A stretch of 9,040 nt of DNA from Ktedonobacterales bacterium (GCA_025935235.1 JAICVT010000176.1:1-9040), one strand, 5' to 3'; shown: positions 1 through 5,748, counted from the first letter of the stretch. Program-made: numbers and translations. Notes: generated by a model from the letters alone, not told the origin.

Positions 1-82
1 CGTGGTCTTGCCGCAGCAGGAAGCAGGTCACGACATGCGTCGGCTCACCCGCCGCGCCATCCGCCTGATCTCGATTCGACAT
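1..82 (-). CDS. NUDIX hydrolase, probable (N-terminus only, cut by window edge)
   Basis: On the minus strand an ATG at 82-80 opens a frame that stays open to the window edge (27 codons). It is preceded 5 nt upstream by a strong GAGGAGG ribosome binding site. The visible peptide begins MSNRDQADG and reaches a hydrophobic strand, HVVTCFLLRQD, around residues 16-26. A short polar leader followed by a strand of this kind is how many small NUDIX hydrolases begin, ahead of the GX5EX7REUXEEXGU box, which would lie outside the window. NUDIX enzymes hydrolyse nucleoside diphosphates linked to another group. The start and reading frame are well supported. The family call rests on about 12 residues and is an inference from resemblance only. 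The gene is divergent from the small membrane protein at 502. Confidence 0.5.
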   Translation of the reverse strand, partial: MSNRDQADGAAGEPTHVVTCFLLRQDH

Positions 83-149
83 CGCCGCCTCCTCATCACC
101 GCTCTCGCGCGTTCACCGGCCGGAGCCTCGCGGCTCGCGCGCCAGCAAT

Positions 150-189
150 CTACAGCTAGTCTACAGCTAGTCTACAGCTAGTCTACAGC
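150..189. repeat. 11-bp tandem repeat, about 3.6 copies of CTACAGCTAGT
   Basis: Three perfect copies of CTACAGCTAGT (150-160, 161-171, 172-182) are followed by a partial CTACAGC (183-189). Each unit contains the palindrome AGCT within a near-symmetrical CTACAGCTAG. On the minus strand each copy presents a TAGACT or TAGATT hexamer, resembling a -10 box. The array sits 68-107 bp upstream of the leftward NUDIX-like start. One unit is about one helical turn, so any protein bound to the copies would line up on one face of the DNA. A simple slippage-generated repeat is the alternative. Confidence 0.85.
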
Positions 190-486
190 GCGGCGCGCTG
201 TCGTGCCCGAATCCATTCACGAGGCGCATCTCGCCCGCACGCGACGCCTCGATCATCAGGTCCAGCCTGAACCGGCCGCCACGATGTATATGCTTGCCTC
301 AACCTGTCCGTAGTTGACTGTAGTTGCCGGCTATAGGAAAGACAGCGCGGGGCATTCGCCCCAACTGGCGCGCGTTATGCGTCCAGTCAGGATGACAGCG
401 GGCAGGACGCTGCGGGCGCGACGCCGCATGCCCGATTGGCGCAGCCGTCGCGCCCATCAATGCCGCATCACCGCGGCCAAGTCGTG

Positions 487-493
487 AGGAGGA
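487..493 (+). promoter_or_regulatory. Ribosome binding site fixing the start at 502
   Basis: AGGAGGA lies 8 nt before the ATG at 502. This supports that start over the in-frame TTG at 436, which would add 22 unconserved-looking polar residues. Confidence 0.85.
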
Positions 494-501
494 ATCGCGC
501 C

Positions 502-678
502 ATGCTGACAGCGTTTCTCTGGCCGCTCGCGGTGACCGCCGTCTGGGTTATCGTCTTCTTCATCGCGTTCTTCCTCTCGCGCAAAGGTCTGCGCGAGCGC
601 GATGCCGAAACCCGCAAGCTTGCCGAAGCGGAAGATGAGGCGCTCAAAGAATCAGGCTGGAAGCCGTTGCATCCGTGA
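502..678 (+). CDS. Small single-pass membrane protein, unknown function (58 aa)
   Basis: This is a 58-residue protein that I do not recognise as a named family. Residues about 4-26 form one strongly hydrophobic helix (LWPLAVTAVWVIVFFIAFF). It is followed by a basic stretch SRKGLRER and then an acidic/basic, Ala/Glu-rich helix (about 31-50) that could form a short coiled coil. By the positive-inside rule the N-terminus faces out and the charged tail lies in the cytoplasm. The ATG at 502 is chosen because of the AGGAGGA at 487-493. The gene ends 5 bp before the stop of the convergent acetyltransferase, with no separate terminator visible. Small proteins of this layout often act as accessory or scaffold proteins, but nothing here shows which. 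Confidence 0.75.
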   Translation: MLTAFLWPLAVTAVWVIVFFIAFFLSRKGLRERDAETRKLAEAEDEALKESGWKPLHP

Positions 679-683
679 CGCCA

Positions 684-1322
684 CTAGCTGGCAAGCGCGG
701 GACCTCGTGCATCGCTCAGCGCCTTGTCCCGCCTGATGTCCAGCGTCAGCGTCAGGCAGCCATCCGCGTAGTGCGAGGTAAGCGCATAGCCAGCGTGAAC
801 CAGCACGGCGCGCATGCGCACGTTGCCCGCCAGCGTAATCGCCACCATGCGCTCGAATCCTCGCTCCCTCGCGTAGTCGAGCAGGCGCGCCAGCAGAATC
901 GTGCTGATGCCGTGCCCCTGCCACTGATCTTCGACGACGAATGCCATCTCCGCTTCCATAGCGCTCACACGCTCGTAGCGCACCACCCCGATGATGCGCT
1001 CCTCGTCGCCCGCGCCAGTGGTCGCCACCAGCGCCATGCGATTGTCGTAGTCCAGGTGAGTCAACTGCCACGCTTCTCGCTCGTGGAGCACCGGCGCGGC
1101 ACGGAAGTAGCGCATCACGATTGTGTCAGGCGAGAGGCGCGCATGGAACTCGCGCAGCCGCTCAACATCGTCTGGCCGGATGACGCGCATCATCATGGCG
1201 TCTCCGCTACGCAGCGTAATGGTCTGTGTCAGCGACGCGACGCCCGCACGGCGATACGCGCTCCAGGCGGCGGCATCATCCAGCTCGGTCGGTTTGTAGA
1301 GGGTTGTAGATGTCGGACTCAT
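684..1322 (-). CDS. GNAT-family N-acetyltransferase
   Basis: The 212-residue protein should transfer acetyl from acetyl-CoA to an amine, possibly a protein lysine. The GNAT core begins near residue 43 (MMMRVIRPDDVERLREFHARL). It continues through LSPDTIVMRYF (63-73), a segment LTHLDYDNRMALVA (87-100), and strand beta4 (MAFVVEDQWQ, 126-135), into the acetyl-CoA pyrophosphate loop QWQGHGIS (133-140), which fits the Q/RxxGxG/A signature. The LSP...RYF and LTHxDYD..MALVA segments resemble the GNAT domain of Pat-like protein acetyltransferases; the cyclic-nucleotide or acyl-CoA-synthetase-like partner domains of some Pat proteins are absent. I start at the ATG at 1322, which has AAAGGA 10 nt upstream. 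A GTG at 1403 would add 27 residues not belonging to the fold. The substrate cannot be told from the sequence. The stop lies 5 bp from the convergent membrane protein. Confidence 0.85.
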   Translation of the reverse strand: MSPTSTTLYKPTELDDAAAWSAYRRAGVASLTQTITLRSGDAMMMRVIRPDDVERLREFHARLSPDTIVMRYFRAAPVLHEREAWQLTHLDYDNRMALVATTGAGDEERIIGVVRYERVSAMEAEMAFVVEDQWQGHGISTILLARLLDYARERGFERMVAITLAGNVRMRAVLVHAGYALTSHYADGCLTLTLDIRRDKALSDARGPALAS

Positions 1323-1332
1323 ACCAGTCCGT

Positions 1333-1338
1333 TCCTTT
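1333..1338 (-). promoter_or_regulatory. Ribosome binding site supporting the acetyltransferase start at 1322
   Basis: On the minus strand AAAGGA precedes the ATG at 1322-1320 by 10 nt. The upstream GTG (1403) has no comparable site. Confidence 0.6.
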
Positions 1339-1408
1339 CGAGGCAGCGCGATCAGGCTCAGGCGCGGAGGGCGTTCCACACAATGGGCGCGCACATACGC
1401 CACCTGTT

Positions 1409-1425
1409 AGTGTATCCCATACACT
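1409..1425. promoter_or_regulatory. 17-bp palindrome, candidate operator upstream of the acetyltransferase
   Basis: AGTGTAT-CCC-ATACACT is a perfect inverted repeat with 7-bp arms and a 3-bp centre, centred 95 bp upstream of the start at 1322. It is AT-richer than its surroundings. A 17-bp TGTAT...ATACA symmetry is typical of a dimeric helix-turn-helix repressor site (TetR- or GntR-like). A TACACT hexamer in the right-to-left direction could serve as a -10 box, so binding would overlap the promoter. No regulator gene lies next to it, and the assignment is inferred from symmetry and position alone. Confidence 0.55.
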
Positions 1426-1578
1426 TACATCATGCGAGGTTCCCAGCTAACGATGTTCGCCTCTCGCGATCCGCCGACGCGTGAACCACGCATCGCCTCT
1501 GCATCCACCATAGCGCGGGACGATCACAGCGCCATCACAGATACGCCGCGGCGCATCACAATCTGAGGGCATCCTTGC

Positions 1579-2526
1579 TCAGCGCGGCTCGTCCTCCAGG
1601 AAGCGCCGCCCCAGCAGCAGGAAGTAGAGGTAGCCGCGCCAGTCGCGCAGCCGCTCGAGCGTCGCCAGCGCGGTCGCTTCAGGTTGCGCGCTCTCCGCGA
1701 ACACTTCGCGCAGGCCACGCGCGGCGCCCGAATCGCCCGCGGGAAAGACCGAGAGGCGGCCCAGCCCGCGCAGCAGCGCCACCTGGGCGCTCCATCGCCC
1801 AATCCCTGGCAGGCGCGTCAGACTGGCGATGGCCTCCTCATCCGTGAGTGTCGCATACGCCGACGCCTCCAGCTCGCCCGCCAGCGCACGCTCGGCCAGC
1901 CCATGCAGCGTGCGCGCCTTGGCCGCGCTCAGCCCGCACGCGCGCATCTCCTCTTCAGGGACGCTGGCGATTCGCTGTGGCGACGGAACGCCCCAGTAGC
2001 CGCTCCCCTCGAACTCAAGCGAAGAACCGAGCGCCACGACGAAGCGATTCAGCGTGGCGACCGCCGCGCTCAGGCTGACCTGCTGAAATGGCACGATCTG
2101 GCAGAACGCCTCCCACAGCGAGGCGAAGCGCGGCGGCTTCATGCCAGCCAGCCGCCGAGCTAGCGTCGCTAGCGGCTCCTCATCGCCCACCAGCGCTGCC
2201 AGCGGCGCCAGATCGCGCTGTGTATCGAGCATCCACCCGATCAGCGTGGCGGCCGCGCGACCATCCTCGTCGGATAGCGCCCCAACCAGCGCGACGCAGC
2301 GCAGTGAGGCAGCGGGATCGCGCGCGTCGAGCGAGCGCACGGCGAGCAGGCGCGGGCCAGACGGCAGCGGCGCTACAAAACGCCACTCGCCATCTACCAG
2401 CGGATAGAGCGCGGCGTGTGGTAGCCGTCGCAGCGCGCTGACCGTCAGCCTCAGATCGAATGGCGCCCGCACGGGGATCTGGATTGGCGCATCGTGGGCG
2501 CTGCCGCCCGGTTGTGTTGCGGTCAT
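1579..2526 (-). CDS. alkA: DNA-3-methyladenine glycosylase II (AlkA-like, HhH-GPD family)
   Basis: This base-excision repair enzyme removes alkylated purines such as 3-methyladenine, leaving an abasic site. In the 315-residue protein, residues about 20-125 form the N-terminal AlkA-type region. The segment LWEAFCQIVPFQQVSLSAA (137-155) matches the helix before the active-site cleft, where the family usually has IxxQQVS. The helix-hairpin-helix reads LTRLPGIGRWSAQVALLRGLG (split here as LTRLPGIGRW at 236-245 and SAQVALLRGLG at 246-256). It is followed by FPAGDSGAARGL (261-272), in which Asp265 sits at the catalytic aspartate position. Many homologues have GDLGLRR, so the Ser after the Asp is mildly unusual. 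The ATG at 2526 is chosen because it overlaps the stop of the upstream glycosyltransferase as ATGA, implying translational coupling; its own ribosome binding site is poor. The frame opens further upstream, but only inside the preceding gene. The gene is the distal member of a two-gene leftward operon. Confidence 0.88.
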   Translation of the reverse strand: MTATQPGGSAHDAPIQIPVRAPFDLRLTVSALRRLPHAALYPLVDGEWRFVAPLPSGPRLLAVRSLDARDPAASLRCVALVGALSDEDGRAAATLIGWMLDTQRDLAPLAALVGDEEPLATLARRLAGMKPPRFASLWEAFCQIVPFQQVSLSAAVATLNRFVVALGSSLEFEGSGYWGVPSPQRIASVPEEEMRACGLSAAKARTLHGLAERALAGELEASAYATLTDEEAIASLTRLPGIGRWSAQVALLRGLGRLSVFPAGDSGAARGLREVFAESAQPEATALATLERLRDWRGYLYFLLLGRRFLEDEPR

Positions 2527-3656
2527 CTGCGCGCCACCGCGTGGTAGACGGCGACGTGCTGGCGCGCCGCCGCATCCCAATCGAAGGCGCGCGCCCGCTC
2601 GTGGCCGCGCGCGATCAGCCGCTCGCGCAGCGGCGCATCGCTCACCACGCGCGTCAGCGCCTCTGCCAGCGCCTCCACATCATCTGGTGGCGCCAGGACA
2701 CCCGCGCCGCCGAGGACCTCTGGCAGCGAGCCGCCCGTCGAGGCGATGACCGGAACACCGCAGGCCATCGCCTCCACCACCGGAATCCCGAACCCCTCGT
2801 AGAGCGATGGCATGACGACCACGCTGGCCAGCGAATAAAGCGGGGCGAGGTCAGCGTCAGGGACATAATCGAGGAAGCGCACAGCGTCGCCGAGGTTGAG
2901 CCGCTCGACCGCCTGAAACACGTCGTCGTAGAGCCAGCCCTTGCGCCCGGCGATCACGAGTTGCGCGGGACCGCCGGGCTGGCGACGCGCCACGCTAAAG
3001 GCTTCGATCAGCCGCGCGTAGTTCTTGCGCGGCTCGATCGTGCCAACCGCCAGCGCAAATGGCGCGCGCAGACCATAGCGCGCCTGTGTCGCGGAGAGCG
3101 TCGCCGCGTCCTCCACGCGCCGCACTGAGGGATCAACGCCGAGATGGATGACCGTGATCCGCTTCGGGGCGACGCCGAGCAAAGCGACCAGATCATCGGC
3201 GGTGCGCTGCGAGACGGCGATCAGGCGATCGGCTCGCCGCACCGCGCGCGGCACGACACGGTTGAGATAGCCGCGCAGCGAGGGTACCGCGCACTCAGGA
3301 TGCGTCATAAATGCCAGGTCGTGGATCGTGACGACCGTGCGCGCGCCCAGCGATGGCGGCAGGCTGAAGTCTGGCGCGTGCAGCACGTCGGCGCGCCCCG
3401 CCAGCGTCTGGATCGGCAACGGCGCGCGCAGCCGGTGCCACAGGATCGTCATGCGGCGATTGTCGAGCGGACCCGCTTTCGTCCGCAGATTCGCCGCGCG
3501 CGGGAAGCCGCGCTCGCCGCTGGGCCGCTCAGCCGAGTAGAGCGTATATTGGTCACCCGTATCCACGCGCAGCAGCGCATCCACCAGGCTGCGCGTGTAG
3601 CGTCCGATGCCCGCGCCCTGCGTGATCGCCGCCGTGTAGTCTACCAGTATCCGCAT
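2523..3656 (-). CDS. GT4-family glycosyltransferase (GT-B fold)
   Basis: The 377-residue protein probably transfers a sugar, often mannose in close relatives, from a nucleotide-sugar donor to a cell-envelope or exopolysaccharide acceptor at the inner face of the membrane. The N-terminal Rossmann-like domain starts MRILVDYTAA and has the glycine-rich acceptor loop GAGIGRYTRSL (14-24) and TIHDLAF (110-116). The C-terminal domain shows GTIEPRKN (205-212), a donor-phosphate site with Arg210/Lys211. It also carries SLYEGFGIPVVEAMACG (284-300), the E-x7-E motif with Glu287 and Glu295, and a closing helix. No signal peptide or membrane segment is seen. The ATG at 3656 gives the normal family start; the frame runs open to 3797, but that extension is low-complexity and crosses the promoter at 3719-3724. 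Its stop overlaps the alkA start. The acceptor cannot be inferred, because the neighbours are not envelope genes. Confidence 0.88.
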   Translation of the reverse strand: MRILVDYTAAITQGAGIGRYTRSLVDALLRVDTGDQYTLYSAERPSGERGFPRAANLRTKAGPLDNRRMTILWHRLRAPLPIQTLAGRADVLHAPDFSLPPSLGARTVVTIHDLAFMTHPECAVPSLRGYLNRVVPRAVRRADRLIAVSQRTADDLVALLGVAPKRITVIHLGVDPSVRRVEDAATLSATQARYGLRAPFALAVGTIEPRKNYARLIEAFSVARRQPGGPAQLVIAGRKGWLYDDVFQAVERLNLGDAVRFLDYVPDADLAPLYSLASVVVMPSLYEGFGIPVVEAMACGVPVIASTGGSLPEVLGGAGVLAPPDDVEALAEALTRVVSDAPLRERLIARGHERARAFDWDAAARQHVAVYHAVARR

Positions 3657-3718
3657 GCCTGCCCAACTCTGCTCGAATCCACTCGAAGACGCCACTCCAC
3701 GCGAGGACGACCATTGCG

Positions 3719-3724
3719 AGTATA
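3719..3724 (-). promoter_or_regulatory. Extended -10 promoter for the glycosyltransferase-alkA operon
   Basis: On the minus strand TATACT is preceded by TGC, giving TGCTATACT, a near-consensus extended -10. No clear -35 is present, as is usual for extended -10 promoters. Transcription would start near 3712, leaving a leader of about 55 nt before the ATG at 3656. Confidence 0.55.
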
Positions 3725-3736
3725 GCAGACCACGCA

Positions 3737-3768
3737 GCGGCGCGCTTGTGACTCGTGGTGCGCGCCGC
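3737..3768. repeat. Inverted repeat with 9-bp arms between the divergent promoters
   Basis: GCGGCGCGC (3737-3745) and GCGCGCCGC (3760-3768) are exact reverse complements around a 14-bp centre. The structure starts 12 bp upstream of the leftward -10 box, where a -35 contact or an operator would sit. GCGC-rich arms arise by chance more easily in this GC-rich DNA, so it is only a candidate regulatory site. Confidence 0.5.
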
Positions 3769-3809
3769 CGACCGCCGTCACCCGTCAACAGACGCATGCG
3801 CTACCCGTT

Positions 3810-3838
3810 TTGTCTGCGATTCTCGTTCGTGATAGACT
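3810..3838 (+). promoter_or_regulatory. Sigma-70-like promoter for the 412-aa protein
   Basis: TTGTCT (3810-3815), a 17-bp spacer, and TAGACT (3833-3838), with an extended TGA just before the -10. The start point would be near 3845, about 44 nt upstream of the ATG at 3889. Confidence 0.6.
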
Positions 3839-3888
3839 GCGCGCAGAACGGCGGCGCGTGAGCATGCGTCGAATCAGGAGGACGAGCG

Positions 3889-5127
3889 ATGGTGGCGCGA
3901 ATGAGTGAGCTGGAGCCTCGCACACTCGAACGCCTGCGCGCCGATCTGGTGGAGTTGATGGCGGCGACTGTCGCCTACCCGCCTTACTTTGATTTTCGCG
4001 CCAACCGCCTCGTCACGCGCCCAATTGATCGGGCGCGCATGGAGGAGATTCAGCGCTACCTCAGTTCGGTCAACTTCGCCCCGCTAGAGCGCGCCGACGT
4101 CTCATCAACGGATACGCGCCGCTTCATCGAACGACTCGTCGCGCGCTATGTTGATGTGAATGAGGGCATACGCAGCCGCTATTCTGGGCGCTATCTGCCA
4201 CGTCTGCGCGCGATGGCGCCGCGCGTGGCGGCGGAGGCACAGCGGCGTGCGCTGGGCTACCTGAGCGGCACGGTTCCCGACTTTGGCGCCAGTCGGCAAG
4301 CTGTCTCCTGGACGACCGTCTCGCGGCGCGCGCCCATCCGTTCCGACGAGGATCGCGAGCGCGCCGCGCGCCTGATGGAGTCCGCCCTGCTGCAGCGCGC
4401 CAGCTCCACCTCTGCCTCATTGCCCGCTGTGCTGAGCCAGCCCGCTCAACCGAGCCAACCGAGCCAACCGAGCCAGGCGTCCGCCGCGCCCGATCCCTGG
4501 CGCGGCCTGCCCCACGATGTCACGGTGCCAGTTCCCGCCGCCGATTATGCCGCCTACAGCGCCAGCGCCGCGCCAGCCAGCGCGCCCTCCGCGCGGCTCT
4601 CGGAGCAGCCCACGGGGCCGCTCGCCGCCATCCCCTTCGCGGGCAGCTCAGCCAACCCAGCCAGTCCGGCAGGCCACCCGCCGATGCGCGAGTTGCCGCC
4701 TGATCTGGTACAGCTTTACGGTGACTATCTCAACGATCAGCAGCCGCCGGCGCCGCCCGCGCACGCCGCGCCTCCGCGCCCAGCGCAACCCGCGCCGCAG
4801 CCACGACCAGCCGCGCGCCCGCAGCCGCAGGGCAACACCGAATCCCGTAATGACCAGCTCATCTTCTGGCAACTGCGCTTTCAGCTCGAGGCCTACGTGC
4901 GCCGCGCCGCACGCAGCTATGGCGTGCCACAGCAGGGCGGCGATCCAGCCACGGTATTGGATGCGCTGCGCCGCTCAGGCTTCGTGGACGAGGCCGATCT
5001 GCGCATCGCCGAGGGCATCTTCGCGCTGACTGATCGCGTCACCGCGCAAGGCTACGCCACGCCGCAGGACTACAGCCAGGCGCTGATGCTCTACCTGCTC
5101 TACCACCGCAGCCACCTCAGCTTCTAA
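3889..5127 (+). CDS. Unrecognised protein with Pro/Ala-rich linker and helical C-terminal domain (412 aa)
   Basis: I do not recognise this as a named family. Residues about 6-135 look mostly helical and charged, with an aromatic patch YPPYFDF (31-37) and a stretch of arginine-rich helix (RYLPRLRAMAPRVAAEAQRR). Residues about 175-320 are a low-complexity Pro/Ala/Ser/Gln linker, including three exact PSQ repeats. Residues 321-412 (starting NDQLIFWQLRF) form a compact predicted helical domain: LEAYVRRAARSYGV, then VLDALRRSGFVDEADL, then IFALTDRVTAQGY and a final hydrophobic helix ALMLYLLYHR. That order resembles HEPN/DUF4145-like bundles, but the usual RN..xH motif is replaced by DRVTAQG, so RNase activity is not expected even if the fold is right. 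There is no signal peptide or membrane helix. The start at 3889 has GGAGG 7 nt upstream; an ATG at 3901 is possible. It probably forms a single-gene transcript. Confidence 0.75.
   Translation: MVARMSELEPRTLERLRADLVELMAATVAYPPYFDFRANRLVTRPIDRARMEEIQRYLSSVNFAPLERADVSSTDTRRFIERLVARYVDVNEGIRSRYSGRYLPRLRAMAPRVAAEAQRRALGYLSGTVPDFGASRQAVSWTTVSRRAPIRSDEDRERAARLMESALLQRASSTSASLPAVLSQPAQPSQPSQPSQASAAPDPWRGLPHDVTVPVPAADYAAYSASAAPASAPSARLSEQPTGPLAAIPFAGSSANPASPAGHPPMRELPPDLVQLYGDYLNDQQPPAPPAHAAPPRPAQPAPQPRPAARPQPQGNTESRNDQLIFWQLRFQLEAYVRRAARSYGVPQQGGDPATVLDALRRSGFVDEADLRIAEGIFALTDRVTAQGYATPQDYSQALMLYLLYHRSHLSF
4447..4473 (+). repeat. 9-bp in-frame tandem repeat (three PSQ units)
   Basis: Three perfect copies of CAACCGAGC encode a Gln-Pro-Ser ladder at residues 187-195, inside the linker of the 412-aa protein. 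Being in frame and a multiple of three, it can expand or contract without breaking the gene. Confidence 0.85.
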
Positions 5128-5223
5128 GCCCAGTTCGGCGCCCCACACTCAAAATGCGCTAAACTCGCGCTAGAGCGCGCTGGCCTGGATTGTGCTGTTT
5201 GGCCTCGAAAGACTGTCTCCTGC

Positions 5224-5259
5224 GTTCACAGCGTCTCGCACTGTGTTCGTGAGCGTCTC
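5224..5259. repeat. Imperfect direct repeat upstream of the 127-aa membrane protein
   Basis: GTTCACAGCGTCTC (5224-5237) and GTTCGTGAGCGTCTC (5245-5259) share the cores GTTC and AGCGTCTC, whose second copy is shifted by 22 bp (two helical turns). They lie 50-85 bp before the ATG at 5309, in the only non-coding interval upstream of that gene. They could be paired activator sites or a chance repeat. I found no convincing -35/-10 pair beside them. Confidence 0.45.
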
Positions 5260-5308
5260 CTCATGGCCGCAGTGAACAGAGGCGAGTCCACACGAAGGAG
5301 TAGCACAG

Positions 5309-5692
5309 ATGGCGGATAATTCCTCTACTGGCCATACGCCACAAGACCGGGGATTGGTCAGCCACATCGGCCCGGTAAAGGTTGATTGGCCGCGCTCGCT
5401 GGGATATTACGGTGGGATCGGCATCGCGCTCGCGGCGGGGGTTATCGACCCGCCGCTGGCCATCTTCATCGGCGCTATCCCGTTCCTGAAGATGCTCAAC
5501 CGGCCCAAGGCGCCACTGCCAGTGCGCTTTGTCGGCCAGGTGCTCGATGGAGCGGCGAAACCGGTCGGCGGCAGCAGCGAAGCCACCATCGAGCTGGACA
5601 CAGCGCGCGAAAAGTCGCAGCCGACACGGCGCCCCAGCATGTGGCAGGAGGCGCGGCAGATCGCCAACGGCGCCCGCGCCTCGTCATCCTGA
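5309..5692 (+). CDS. Small membrane protein, unknown function (127 aa)
   Basis: The protein has a polar N-terminus with HIGPVKVDWPRSLGYYGG (19-36). A hydrophobic region (about 32-62) follows, with two short membrane-spanning or re-entrant segments around a DPP turn (GIGIALAAGVIDPPLAIFIG, 36-55). It then reads FLKMLNRPKAPLPVRFVGQVLDGAAKPVGG (split at PKAPLP) and ends in a charged, probably cytoplasmic tail with a MWQEARQI helix. The regular spacing and the conserved-looking GPV.VDWPRS and NRPKAPLP motifs suggest a genuine conserved hypothetical family, but I cannot name it. AAGGAG (5295-5300) stands 8 nt before the ATG. It is monocistronic as far as can be seen, 181 bp after the 412-aa gene and convergent with the DUF72 gene. 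Confidence 0.75.
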   Translation: MADNSSTGHTPQDRGLVSHIGPVKVDWPRSLGYYGGIGIALAAGVIDPPLAIFIGAIPFLKMLNRPKAPLPVRFVGQVLDGAAKPVGGSSEATIELDTAREKSQPTRRPSMWQEARQIANGARASSS

Positions 5693-5706
5693 CATCATAG
5701 CAGGCC

Positions 5707-5748
5707 CCCCGCTCACCTCACGGAAGAGCGGGGCTGGGAAGGTGAGGT
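5707..5748. terminator. Interlocked inverted repeats between convergent genes, possible bidirectional terminator
   Basis: CCCCGCTC (5707-5714) pairs with GAGCGGGG (5726-5733) around an 11-nt loop. ACCTCAC in that loop (5715-5721) is the exact reverse complement of GTGAGGT (5742-5748). The stem sits 14 bp after one stop codon and close to the other, the right place for a shared terminator. Neither strand has a U-run after the stem, so it is not a textbook intrinsic terminator. Confidence 0.5.

Larger units (their letters stand above)
83..501. other. 419-bp gene-free intergenic region between divergent genes
   Basis: I see no convincing gene here. It contains an 11-bp tandem repeat (150-189), a 7-bp inverted repeat CGAGGCG/CGCCTCG (220-226 and 245-251, 18-nt loop), and a 10-bp-spaced direct repeat of GTAGTTG (310-316 and 320-326) followed by an AT-richer CTATAGG. 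Promoters for the leftward NUDIX-like gene and the rightward membrane protein must lie here, but no -35/-10 pair is good enough to name. Confidence 0.6.

Noticed and set aside
150..189. CRISPR array
   Set aside because: The units are 11 bp, directly abutting with no spacers.
675..1484. Plus-strand open frame of 269 codons across the acetyltransferase
   Set aside because: Antisense shadow: Arg/His-rich composition, no motif, whereas the minus strand gives a clear GNAT fold.
2460..3128. Plus-strand open frame opposite the glycosyltransferase
   Set aside because: Arg/His-rich shadow of the GT4 gene with no recognisable domain.
3657..3797. Longer glycosyltransferase start at 3797
   Set aside because: The extra 47 residues are low complexity and cover the extended -10 promoter; the fold begins at MRILVDY.
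5386..5700. Second plus-strand frame inside the 127-aa gene
   Set aside because: Arg/Ala/Gly-rich frame shadow without a ribosome binding site.
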